In this document: positions 1 to 9,622 of the stretch, one piece after another | Layout of the letters: every line of letters begins with the position of its first letter | How positions within the stretch are numbered: the first letter of the stretch is position 1 | Source of the DNA: Leishmania infantum JPCM5 | Taxonomy: Eukaryota; Euglenozoa; Kinetoplastea; Trypanosomatida; Trypanosomatidae | Reading direction: 5' to 3' | NCBI RefSeq assembly: GCF_000002875.2 | Contig: NC_009419.2 | Coordinates: 1,098,954 to 1,162,953 of the forward strand | Length of the DNA: 64,000 nt | Notes under the pieces: generated by a model | What the model saw: only the letters and a program-made list of their open reading frames with translations | What the model was told of the DNA's origin: nothing | The model's database searches: none | Translations under genes and position numbers: made by a program

Positions 1-1034
1 TTAGCGGAGGCGGTGCAGCCGTCGCCCCGACTCGTGCGACCCCCCAATCACCGCATACGCACACATACGAACATCACAGCTCGCACCTGCACACTCCATA
101 TAGATTCCTGGTCAGTGTACTAGTGCAAGAAGCGCATCCAGTCGTCTTGGGAGCCCAGGCACCAGTCCCGCACAGACACCGCCACATGCTGAAAAAAGAA
201 GGGAAAGTCGACAAATTTCCATTATCGCATTCTGCTTACTGCAATGGGGAGGATGGGACCAAGACAGAGGACAGCTTACCGTCATACAGCGTAGCGACAG
301 CTCGCGGAGTGGGCGCTGGAGGGAGCTCCTGAGCGCGGTTGCGAGAGGCTAACGTGCCATGTATGCGAGAGCTAAAAGATCCCTGACACCTGAGATGGAA
401 GGGCGAACCCAAAAGAAAAGGTCCGCAAAACGTGGTGGGCGTTCAGTGCGGCACCTCGATAGCACACCCGGATCAGTGCATCGCATGGGGCACCGCGAGA
501 GAGGGTGTACCAGCGTGAAAGCGAAACGATCCTATCAGCAATAAAGCACGAGAGCCTCATGCATCAAGGCAAGCAAAAGGGGCACAGGGGCCGTCATACT
601 CTCGATCACAGGTGCGCTACCCCACACACACGCACACGCACACGCCGAGAGCAAGAGATTCACATATATATATATATACATATGGAAACCGAAATGCACA
701 TAAAGGAACGCATTAGCTAATAGAAAGGTGCGAATGTACCTCCACGTGGGAGGTCCTCGTTAGCTGCAACACGCTGAGGCGTGAAGGAGCGCGTTACCAT
801 TCACACCACCACTGTTTTGCCACACATAGCCGCTTCTATTCTGGTACTGGCAAGTAGTGGAGACGGGTGAAACAGACACACACACACACACTTTTTCGAG
901 CCCCTACCACCTCGGGCTCGCCTCGACGAGATCGCACTCATAGAGAATCGTTCTCGAGAAAACAACAACGAGAACCACAACACACCAATGCGCAAGCTCG
1001 CGCTTCTTTCCCATTCGGAGACATTCCCGCGTAT
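1..1034. other. Spacer / 3' flank of the SET-domain gene
   Basis: No coding region is supported here. The stretch lies downstream of the minus-strand SET-domain gene and probably includes its 3' UTR. It contains a short (TA)n tract at about 663-680 and a (CA)n tract at about 875-892. Open frames of 60-70 codons occur on both strands but have no recognisable content. Confidence 0.6.
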
Positions 1035-3347
1035 TCACTTGGGCGACACTTGAGGGGCCTTCATGGAGGTCTCCTTTGACACTGACTCCTCAGCCAGCGA
1101 ACGTGGTTCCGCTGCGGGGGGTGGTGCACACTCTTGCGGCGAAGGCAGCTGCGGCGGCTCCTTAGGCTGCACAAGCCTCTGAATGTTCGGCGGCAGCGCG
1201 GCGCGTTTCAGGACGCCCCACGCCTCCTTCGTTTCCTGGAGCTGCTTCCATTTAATGTTTGGCTCGCTCTGCGCTAACTCCGCCGACGTCTGCGCGATCG
1301 CCGGGGGCAGAATCGCGAGGAGGTAGAGGTAGGACTCGTACGTGGCGAGGCTGTGGGGGTGCCCAGAAGGGATAAAGAGTGCCTCCGCGGCGAGCTGCTT
1401 CAGAGAAATGTCGTAGACCGTCTTGGTGGGGACGAAGAGTGTCTTGCTGTCCGGGTCTCGTTGCCGCGCATCTGGCGTAGCTCCCTTCATGGCGCACAGT
1501 CGAACCGTCTCCTGCACGTAGGCCGCACGCACGAGATTCAGCCGCCAGTGGTGATCATGAAGGCGCAGAACCGACTCTGAGCTGCCGTACTTGCGCAAAA
1601 ATCCGAGAAGACGGTTGCATTGTTTCATTCGATGAATGGGAGAGACGTTGCCGACAAGGGCGAGATTGATTTCAACGCCGGTGGCATCCATGATGCGTAG
1701 AGCCTCGAAGTCCTTGTGCACTTCCTGCCTCAGCTCCCTCTGCTTCGCAGCATCACGGTCGACGCCCGAGTCTGTGAAGAAGGCCCCGGTCAAGGTCAAC
1801 TCCGCTTCCAGCTGCGCCTTGGTCCTCGTCGCGTTCTTCAACGGCTTCACATTGGCCGCACTTCCCTTTTCATCTGGGGTGCATATTGAGGCGGCGATAG
1901 CGGCAGCAGTGGTAGAGCCGGTGACGGTGGTAGAAGTGGTGTTCTCCAGAGTTTCAGAGCAGCGACAGCAGTCACAGTTCAGGAAGTACTTCCGTTGGAG
2001 GATGTTGCGGCGTCGTTCACGAGAGAGCAGTAGGAAGGCGAGGGAGTCGGCGTGCTTGTAGAGATACGTGATCTCCTCTCCGCGGCGAATGCCCTCCAAT
2101 CGGGCGCAGCGGCAGATTCCAGCGCACGGTGCAGTGAAGAGATCGTACTGGACGGCCGCGTTTGGCCAGCAGCTATGCCGAAGCGTGCTTAGTTCGCCAT
2201 AGAGGGCCAGCCGAGGTTCGGCAGTAGAGGTGTTGGCGCCGAGTTTCTGTCCGTGGGTGAGGCCGATGGAGAGGCACTGTGCATAGGTTGTGTCATCGAT
2301 GCCGTCAATGTCGGACGCACAGAAAAAGTCACGATTGTGCGTGCGCGACGCCAACCTCTCATCGTTCTTCACGGCCAGCACGATTTGTTTTTGATCGCCG
2401 GAGATCACCGTTGGATACTCACGCAACATAATGTGCCCGACGACGGTGTCACGGCGGGCGTAGCCGGTCTTGTAGTGCCCGTCAGCCCCATCGACGGAGT
2501 CAGCGCCGGCGCAGCTGGCAAAAGCGCTAACAGCCAGCTGCTGCGGCGCGGCGCGAGCCGTCTGCGGCATGTCCTGCGATGGAGGAGCGACTCCCCTTGG
2601 CGGAAGACGCACCGGCCCGCGCAAAGAGAGAGGCATCTGAGCCACGACCGCAGCCGCCTCACAAATGTTGCGACGCTTTATTACAAGCGACGGGCCTGCT
2701 GCGGTTGAGGTGGTGAGAAGGTTGGGTATAGAGCAAGCATTCTTCTTTGCATCGCCGGTTTGTAGTGAAGCGATCTTCATGTCGACCGTCTTTTCTGGTG
2801 TCTCGCGCACACCAGCCGTTGGCTTGCGATATGGTCGAGGACAGGCGGCGGCTGCCGGCATCTTGGCTTGCACGGGCACAAGTGGCATTTTTGACGGAGG
2901 TGCCGACAAGACAATACGCGTGGGCTGGCTGCCATTGGTGGCCCGCTCCACCGTGCTACTGCTAGGTCGAGGGGGCGTGTGTGATAAGCTCCTCGAGGCC
3001 TCGTCCCCCTGGTTCTCTTTCTCCCTGTCGTTCTCATCTATAACATCAGCTGCACTGTAGTCGATTTCGTTGACGGCGGTTTCCGGACCACTCAGCACCG
3101 CCCACAGCGGCATGCACAAGACCTGCGCGCTGCCACTGCGCTGCTTTCGCAGGCTTGTCAAGGGTGCTGTTAGGTGGCGAATGGGAACATCATTGGTGAG
3201 ATGCAACTTTACATCCACCTCTGTAGGAATGGAAAGCTTGAAGCGAAGCTTGTTGATGGCACCGACGGCGGTCGTGGACGGCCCGCAGACAGCCGAAAAG
3301 CGGTGCTTGCGGCCAGCACTATCCGCGATGTGGAACAAGAGGATCAT
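1035..3347 (-). CDS. SET-domain protein, SMYD-like
   Basis: This probably encodes a protein-lysine methyltransferase-like protein of 770 residues. The open frame reaches 3899, but that codon is GTG and the extra N-terminus is cysteine/hydrophobic junk; the first good ATG is at 3345-3347. The C-terminal half shows the end of a SET domain: RHSCWPN (390-396, matching the NHSCxPN motif), GEEITYLY (423-430), then a cysteine cluster C458, C460, C461, C463 in the post-SET position. This arrangement is typical of SMYD proteins. The N-terminal ~300 residues are low in similarity to anything I know and rich in Pro/Ser/Ala between about 100 and 280. I see no clear MYND zinc finger, nor the N-terminal GxG half of the SET domain. 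Catalytic activity is therefore inferred, not shown. A long C-terminal helical/proline-rich tail follows. Confidence 0.8.
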   Translation of the reverse strand: MILLFHIADSAGRKHRFSAVCGPSTTAVGAINKLRFKLSIPTEVDVKLHLTNDVPIRHLTAPLTSLRKQRSGSAQVLCMPLWAVLSGPETAVNEIDYSAADVIDENDREKENQGDEASRSLSHTPPRPSSSTVERATNGSQPTRIVLSAPPSKMPLVPVQAKMPAAAACPRPYRKPTAGVRETPEKTVDMKIASLQTGDAKKNACSIPNLLTTSTAAGPSLVIKRRNICEAAAVVAQMPLSLRGPVRLPPRGVAPPSQDMPQTARAAPQQLAVSAFASCAGADSVDGADGHYKTGYARRDTVVGHIMLREYPTVISGDQKQIVLAVKNDERLASRTHNRDFFCASDIDGIDDTTYAQCLSIGLTHGQKLGANTSTAEPRLALYGELSTLRHSCWPNAAVQYDLFTAPCAGICRCARLEGIRRGEEITYLYKHADSLAFLLLSRERRRNILQRKYFLNCDCCRCSETLENTTSTTVTGSTTAAAIAASICTPDEKGSAANVKPLKNATRTKAQLEAELTLTGAFFTDSGVDRDAAKQRELRQEVHKDFEALRIMDATGVEINLALVGNVSPIHRMKQCNRLLGFLRKYGSSESVLRLHDHHWRLNLVRAAYVQETVRLCAMKGATPDARQRDPDSKTLFVPTKTVYDISLKQLAAEALFIPSGHPHSLATYESYLYLLAILPPAIAQTSAELAQSEPNIKWKQLQETKEAWGVLKRAALPPNIQRLVQPKEPPQLPSPQECAPPPAAEPRSLAEESVSKETSMKAPQVSPK

Positions 3348-6102
3348 TGTGGCACACGAGAAGTCGGCAGTACGCTGCACGCAGTCAAGTGAAACTACAA
3401 AGCAAGAGACCAGAGTCAACCCACCTGTGCTGCGCGGTAGCACCGGCAGAGAAGCCCAACAACACCGTTTTACACACGAGAAGAGCGGAACAGAGGTCAG
3501 CTCTCCGACTCCAACGTCTTTCTTCAAAGAATAGAGCCCACTAATTTCGATATGTTGGTGCACTTCTAAACAACAAGTGTGAAGCCGATAAGAAAAAGCT
3601 GCAGACCGGAGCTGCCCTCCATGAATACACGGGGACTGTGAAGCGTGAGCGGGACCGGGACACACAGACAGACCAAGAGCTACTGTGGCAGATACCGCGG
3701 ACTTACAGAGATAATGCAGACGAGAAATAACGGTAACACACCGACGCACGTGCGCAAAGAGAAACGGCACCCCGCACGCACACGCATTCAAAAACAAGCA
3801 AAGACAAAAAAGAAAGGGAGCGAGCCCGTCCGCACCAGTGATCCGGGGCAGTGACGAATTTTGTCGTTTGTTGTGTGGAGTGGCTAATGCGACACACACA
3901 TCAGCACCTCTGCCGTCTCACCGCCGCTTGCTTGCTTCTCATGATGGTAACGCGTAGCAGTATCGTGTTGGGGCAGACAACGTAAAAAACATGAGTGAGG
4001 GAAGGGAGAGCGAAGAAAAACAAAGATACCAGAAAGAGTGAAAGGCTTGTGACGAAGTGAGTGTTGTGAGGACGAGGAGAGGCGAGAACGTTGACGGAGA
4101 CAGAATACACCACGCGAGAAGAAAGGGGTGCCATTCTTGTGATATATCCACAACACGTTGGATTCAGACAGGTCTGTGGGTGTCCACAACCACATAGACG
4201 GCCAAATGTATGCTGCTACCAGAAACGCCATCGAGGGCGCTGGCGCGTTGGTTTTCGCCATGGAATCGCTGTGCGCTCAAGGAGGAGCATTTGCGTGCGT
4301 TTCTTTTTGTGTTTGCACCCAACCGCGCTTACCATGGATACTGGAATGTCATGTTCTGCCGGCTCCGCTGCCCGACTCTTCTGCTCTGCTTTGTTTGACG
4401 GGTGCATGGCTGCTGCGACAGATCACCTCCGCGCCGCTGCACATTGCCTCACGGCAGCAAGAAGGGGCCAAGCGTACGCAGCGTCGCGCAAAGAAAGTGA
4501 AAAGCGTCTGTCAAGAAGTGAGAGAAGAAAACAGAACAAAAAGGAAAACAGCAAACTTCAGTCCCCTGCACCGGTACATGCTGATGCGGTGTAGGGTGCG
4601 TAGCACGCGATAGAGGCAACGATGTCCATCACCCTAGCGCTGGAGAAAAAAGGGAAAAAAAAACAGTGCAGGCAAAGAAGAGCAAGAGGCTTCGACGCCG
4701 GTGCTCGAGCGGTTGAAGAGAAAAAAACAAAAAAGAAAAGATAAGCTTCAAACCCTCAGACACATCCGCAAGGAAAGCGGAAAAGAAAGGAAAATCAAGG
4801 CAGCGTTTTGGGGATCATGCCAGCAATGCAGGCCTCTGAAGAAAAAGAGGGAGGCGGAGCGCGACGAAAAAAAGTGTGGAGGGTGCTGAAGCAAACAGCA
4901 ACCAACCAAGATGGGGTGGCGGAGGGCAAAACGCGGTGACGCCGCGGCTCACATCGTATGGTGTCTTGCTCTACCCTTCTTGATACGCCTTCAAGCAGAT
5001 TCTTCCGGAGGCGTTTATTCGATGTTTTCTTGTCACCTTTTCGTACGTTTTTCTTCCTCTTCACCATATGTTTCAAAAACACGTCGGAGGCATATATATG
5101 GGCAGCGCATGAGGGTGAGGAGAAGGCGGCGCCGGGGCGTCTCCCTCCCCTATGATTCCTCACGTGGTGGGACAGCATCACAGCAAAGAGAACAAATGAA
5201 AACAGAAATGCATGCGTTCTGACGTACACACACAGACATACATGAACGAAAAGCGAAAAAAACAACAACAACAACATCAGACAGTCGACTTCACTCACGA
5301 GTGAAAAGCGCAGCACAGCGCAGAGAGGAGTGGGGGAGCGAAAGAGGCTGATGGAGAGAAGTTCCGCGATCGAGGAATACTCTTTTCTCACACGAGTCTG
5401 TTCTGCCATGCAGGAGAAACGCAACTTCTCTCTGCCCTCCCTGGTCTGTCACAGGCACGCATCCTGTGGTGCGAAGCAGCCCTAGGCACACGCCTTAAAG
5501 TCAATGCTCCGGCTCCGGCACCTGTGCACTGCCTCTGACTCTGCCCCTACCCACCCACCACCCGTTCTACAGGCCGCCACCCATCGTGCACTACTCTCTG
5601 GGGAGCGGGGCTCAGGATCTCCGTGCCAGCAGGCAGTGAGGACCGGGTGAGAGATGTGTTTGAGTCACGTGGACATTTTGCCTATTCATATGGGTGGCTC
5701 AAGTGTGTTCACAGTCGCAGGCCACTTCAGCGCAGCACCATCTACGGACTGACCGCCGACATCAGCAGCGATACACTGCTCTGACTTCACTAACTCATAG
5801 GTACCTGACCCTGTCAACACGAGAAAGTGGTTGTGGATGGGCAGTGGGATACTGGGGAGCTGCTCGGCTTTTCAACGCATAGAGCGTGGGTAGTGGGCTC
5901 TGAGATGCCACGCACTGAGATATCACCCCCCCCCCTCGTCGTCAAGGAGAACGTCGTCTTGACAAAAAAAAGCAGGATACTCTCAATGGAAACGAGCCGT
6001 TGCAACTGGCGCGCACGCGATAGCGTCTGCCAGTCCTCGCCCCGGAACATGAGTAGATCCACATTTCTCAGTGAGCAGGCTGCTGACAGGGAGAGCGTAT
6101 CT
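3348..6102. other. Intergenic region between SET and acyl-CoA dehydrogenase genes
   Basis: No gene is supported in this ~2.7 kb. It is purine-rich on the plus strand with many A-runs, as expected for trypanosomatid UTR and splice-signal DNA. A diverged SIDER-like repeat (listed separately) occupies about 5430-5870, close to the 3' end of the acyl-CoA dehydrogenase gene and probably within its 3' UTR. Confidence 0.6.
5430..5870. repeat. Old, diverged SIDER-like retroposon remnant
   Basis: This stretch aligns along its length, with many substitutions and small indels, to the two near-identical repeats at 28163-28611 and 44195-44651. Shared anchors include 'ctacccacccacc' (about 5549), 'ttcacagtcgcagg' (about 5708), 'ctgaccgccgacatc' (about 5749) and 'ctgctctgac' (about 5776), in the same order and orientation. 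It lies just beyond the stop codon of the acyl-CoA dehydrogenase gene, the position typical of short degenerate retroposons (SIDERs) in Leishmania 3' UTRs. Family assignment is by position, size and dispersal; I could not compare with a SIDER consensus. Confidence 0.6.
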
Positions 6103-7368
6103 TTAATGTGAGGCGCCTGAAGGGGAGGAAGACTTGTCGTACTGGGCTTTGATCATCTTGGCAATGGTCTGCAGCTGAATGATGGAGGTACCTTCGTAGA
6201 TGGCACCGATCTTGGCATCGCGGTAGAAACGCTCCAGACCGAAGTCCTTCATGAAGCCGACGCCACCAGCCCACTCCACCGCACGGCTGGCCGTTTTCTC
6301 TGCGACAACGGAAGCGAAATACTTGGCCATCGCCGCGTCCTGGATGAACATCTCGTTGTTCTGCTTCTTGCGAGACGCATTGTAGACCATGAGCCGCGCA
6401 GCGTGTAACTCCATGGCGCACTCGGCGTACTGCATCTGCATACCCTGGAAATCGCCGATGAACTTCCCAAACTGCTTGCGCTGAAAGAGGTACGGCATGA
6501 CGATGTCTAGGGAGCCCTGTGCAATACCGAGCATCTGCGCGCCGATGCCGATGCGTCCCTCGTTGAGGATGTTGATAGCAATCTTGTAGCCCTTGCCGAC
6601 CTCTCCAATCACGTTCTCCTCCGGCACCTCCACGTTTTCTAGTCGGAGCTCGGCCGTCGAGCTGGCGCGAATACCTAGTTTGTTCTCTGTCCGTACCACA
6701 GAGACTCCTGGGGTCTCAGAAGAGTCCACTACGAAGCAGGTGATTCCCTTGTAGCCCTTCGATGGGTCCACCGTTGCCATGACAAGGAAGATGCCTGCCC
6801 ATCCGCCGTTCGTGATGTACAGCTTCGAGCCGTTGATGACCCACTTCGAGCCCTTCTTCTCCGCCTTCGTATTCAGCGCGAAGGCGTCGCTGCCGCTTCC
6901 CGCCTCAGTGAGGCAGAAGCAGCCCACTGTGTCCTTGGCGAGCTTGGGCAGGTACTTTCTGCGCTGCGCGTCGTTCGCGAAGTTGAAGAAGATGTTGTTG
7001 ACGAGCGTGTTCTGTACGTCCACCGTGACCGAGACGGCAGGGTCGTGACGCGCCAACTCCTCGATAGCGAGAATGCTGGAAAAGAAGCTCATGCCGCCAC
7101 CCTCGAGGTCGGCGGGGGTCTCAATGCCCATGAGACCGGCAGCAAAGGCCTCCTTAAGCACAACAGGGTCCATCTTGCCCTCTTCATCCATCTGGCGAGA
7201 CCTCGGCACCACGTGTGTCAGGCTAAAGGCACGTACCGTCTCGACAAGCATTTTCTCATCATCGGTGAGGTAGGTGACCGGATTCGGCGGCGCCTCACCG
7301 GCGGCTGCCGCGCTAGAGAGCGCCACGGCAGTGCGCCGCATCAACGATTTGCACCCAAGGCGGAACAT
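6103..7368 (-). CDS. Acyl-CoA dehydrogenase, short/branched-chain type, mitochondrial
   Basis: A FAD-dependent acyl-CoA dehydrogenase of 421 residues, catalysing alpha,beta-dehydrogenation of a short or branched-chain acyl-CoA and passing electrons to electron-transfer flavoprotein. The upstream extension to 7488 starts at TTG; the ATG at 7366-7368 gives an N-terminus (MFRLGCKSLMRRT...) rich in Arg and Ser/Ala, a good mitochondrial leader. Visible family features: FAD/substrate motif CLTEAGSGSD (152-161), 'KLGIRASSTAEL' (230-241), 'GRIGIGAQ..GIAQG' (271-285), and 'RDAKIGAIYEGTS' (383-395) with the catalytic Glu at 392. The Glu position in the C-terminal IYEGTS motif fits short-chain and 2-methylbutyryl-CoA dehydrogenases rather than isovaleryl- or long-chain enzymes. 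Length is normal for the family. Exact substrate cannot be decided from sequence, but branched-chain amino-acid (isoleucine) catabolism is likely. Confidence 0.93.
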   Translation of the reverse strand: MFRLGCKSLMRRTAVALSSAAAAGEAPPNPVTYLTDDEKMLVETVRAFSLTHVVPRSRQMDEEGKMDPVVLKEAFAAGLMGIETPADLEGGGMSFFSSILAIEELARHDPAVSVTVDVQNTLVNNIFFNFANDAQRRKYLPKLAKDTVGCFCLTEAGSGSDAFALNTKAEKKGSKWVINGSKLYITNGGWAGIFLVMATVDPSKGYKGITCFVVDSSETPGVSVVRTENKLGIRASSTAELRLENVEVPEENVIGEVGKGYKIAINILNEGRIGIGAQMLGIAQGSLDIVMPYLFQRKQFGKFIGDFQGMQMQYAECAMELHAARLMVYNASRKKQNNEMFIQDAAMAKYFASVVAEKTASRAVEWAGGVGFMKDFGLERFYRDAKIGAIYEGTSIIQLQTIAKMIKAQYDKSSSPSGASH

Positions 7369-7390
7369 TGGAAAACTGACTTGTGGACCT

Positions 7391-7392
7391 CT
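7391..7392 (-). promoter_or_regulatory. Predicted trans-splice acceptor of the acyl-CoA dehydrogenase gene
   Basis: On the minus strand a pyrimidine-rich tract (complement of about 7393-7418) is followed at once by AG, the complement of CT at 7391-7392, the first AG after the tract. This gives a 5' UTR of about 22 nt before the ATG at 7368. It also supports 7368 over the upstream TTG frame, which would lie outside the mRNA. Confidence 0.5.
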
Positions 7393-7813
7393 AGAGGAAA
7401 GACGGGGGGGGAAGGGGGCGGTGGTGTTGGGCAGCGGTGTATAGAAAGGCCGAGAAGCAATCGATAGCACGCACAAACAACACTGCAAGAGCCTCGCGTT
7501 TGTCAGAGGTGAGTGCCTGTGCGTGTGCTTGGGGGGGGGGGCTCTCTCTCGCTGGTTGTTTCACGACGTGCTTTCGTTGATGCTTCTGAGAGTGTGTTTG
7601 GTGGGTGGGTGGGTGCCAAGAACGAGAAGGAGAGAGAATCGCAAAGCCTGACAACTCGGATGCAGCACGCGACGAGGAAAAGAGGTGAAGGTAGGGCGAA
7701 GCACGGCACGCGAGCAAAGGTTGCGATAAGGGCGAACAAAGAATGTGAAGAGTGGAGAAACCGTGTCCAGGGTGCCTTTCGCGCAGCGCGTGATTGCATG
7801 TGCGAGTATGACT

Positions 7814-7837
7814 GACACACACACACACACACACACA
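7814..7837. repeat. (CA)n microsatellite
   Basis: About 12 CA units in the 5' flank of the acyl-CoA dehydrogenase gene. Similar tracts occur at about 17184-17208, 20422-20440 and 61422-61443. Confidence 0.85.
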
Positions 7838-9250
7838 AGGCAGGTGCAGCACAAGGATATCATAAGGTACAAAGCACGTCTCCCACACTTCCAGTACCCC
7901 CTTCTGACGTTCGCGCCGCTGCGTGCCTCACCGCCTCTTCTTGCTCACGCCATACTCGAGAAGCAGAACGCTGGATATCGACGGAAAGTGCCGGCCAAGG
8001 GACACGATGGCTTACCTTGGCCACACGCTGCGAGCGGTGACAAAAGTGGAGCCGTCTTTTCACAGCACGGTTGCGTGCGTGTGAACGTACGTGTTCACTT
8101 CTACCGTGGGTGCCTCTTCCCTTGAACGATTCGACGAAGGGGGAGGGGTCATCAGAGCACTGTGCACAGCTATCAACAGGCAGCGACAGCAGCGGGGAGA
8201 AGGATTTATTTAAAAAACAGACGAACTCAACGAGCGAGGAAGGAGGAGGCAGTGAACGCTGTGGAGGTGGAAAACGTCGAGGCAAGCATAATGGCAAGAG
8301 CCGGCAACACCACAACGTCAATTAGGGGCGTCACAACCACGTTGGCAAGGCGGAAAAGGGAGGAAGTGAGAATAAAGCCAAAAGAAAAAAAAACGGCAAA
8401 ACGTATCTGAGGGCGGCAGTGCGCTACTGAATCATGACGGGTGCACTGCTGGCCTTCCACTTCTCTTCACCTTCCGCACGCATTCTCTCTTTTTACGTCT
8501 TCCCATGACCGTATGATGCAATCGACTGGCACCAGCACAGGACTGCACTCTTGCAGAAGGAACTGCCACACAAGACGAGAGAACAGCTCCCGCCTCCTCC
8601 TCCCCCCCCCAAGGAAAAAAACAAAGGTTCCGAGTTCTCTAGCTGCGCCTCTGCAATGCCGCATTCGAGCACATCACGACGGCGGTGTGTACGGTTGTTT
8701 GCGAGTCCTATGGCAAACGGGGGCGCCTCTTGCGCTACAAATGAGCCCCACGGCTCGGAGGCGAGAGAAGACGGTGGGCTTGAACCGCCCGAAGGGCTGG
8801 ACTGCGCCTTTACAGCGCTTGTTTTCGGTCCACCACGAGCCAATCTTCGAGAGGATACCTTGCATCTCTGCAGCCACAATCTACACTATGTGTGTGATGG
8901 GGCTCACGACACCGAACGTGATGCCCGGGGAACCCGTCATGCAGGTGAAGCGGAGATGGCGGGCTTTGCACACTCAGAGAGCACCACCAGACGGCAGCAG
9001 CAGAGCACGACGCTGACCACGTGTAGGTGCGACAGTTCAATGCATGGTACAAACTACTTGACACACACTGCCATTCCAGTGAGTGTGACGATCAGCACGG
9101 GAGAGAGTCATTGACGGAGCGCACCGGCATGAGCCGCAAGAGAAGCTGGCTCACCGACATCGCGAAGCACCACGACCCTCAAGGCGTGCCTGACGACGGA
9201 GAGGTCGGCAGTGGTGCGGAAGGCAAGAGAGCACACGACTATGGCATATT

Positions 9251-9622
9251 TTATTCATGCTCACCAAGTGCACTGCTGAGCACACGACTCAGACCAGCAG
9301 AGGGTATGGGTCTGCGACGATGACGCGCCGCAAAAGGTAGAACTTCGACTCGACTCTCCTTGTTCGTTTTCCCACCCAGCTGACTCTCTTGGGCACGCGC
9401 CTCCCGCATCTCGACCATCGGATGCGGCGGCGGCGGATGGCCAAGAGAGGAGAGGCAGTCCTCCAGACGAGACAATTGACCAGAGCGCGTCAAACGATAA
9501 GTGCCAAGCTTCACACACGAAAGCTGCCGCTGAGGTAGTCGTGGATCCGGCACAAGCGCTGCGCTGCGCACTACATCGCAGAGGTATGCTAGGAAGCTGG
9601 TGGCTGAGCGTGCAAAGCGCAT
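9251..9622 (-). CDS. Possible small ORF, unrecognised
   Basis: A 123-codon minus-strand frame starting with ATG at 9620-9622, in the sense orientation of the gene cluster. The protein is basic and Ser/Arg/Leu-rich and has no membrane segment or motif I recognise. It stands alone in a long spacer, no splice tract obviously belongs to it, and frames of this length arise by chance in GC-rich DNA. It could equally be a fragment of a decayed gene. Listed only because it is the longest sense-strand ATG frame in its spacer. Confidence 0.15.
   Translation of the reverse strand: MRFARSATSFLAYLCDVVRSAALVPDPRLPQRQLSCVKLGTYRLTRSGQLSRLEDCLSSLGHPPPPHPMVEMREARAQESQLGGKTNKESRVEVLPFAARHRRRPIPSAGLSRVLSSALGEHE

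Noticed and set aside
3348..3899. 184-residue N-terminal extension of the SET protein frame
   Set aside because: The first codon is GTG and the translated stretch is low-quality hydrophobic/cysteine-rich sequence; the ATG at 3347 is preferred.
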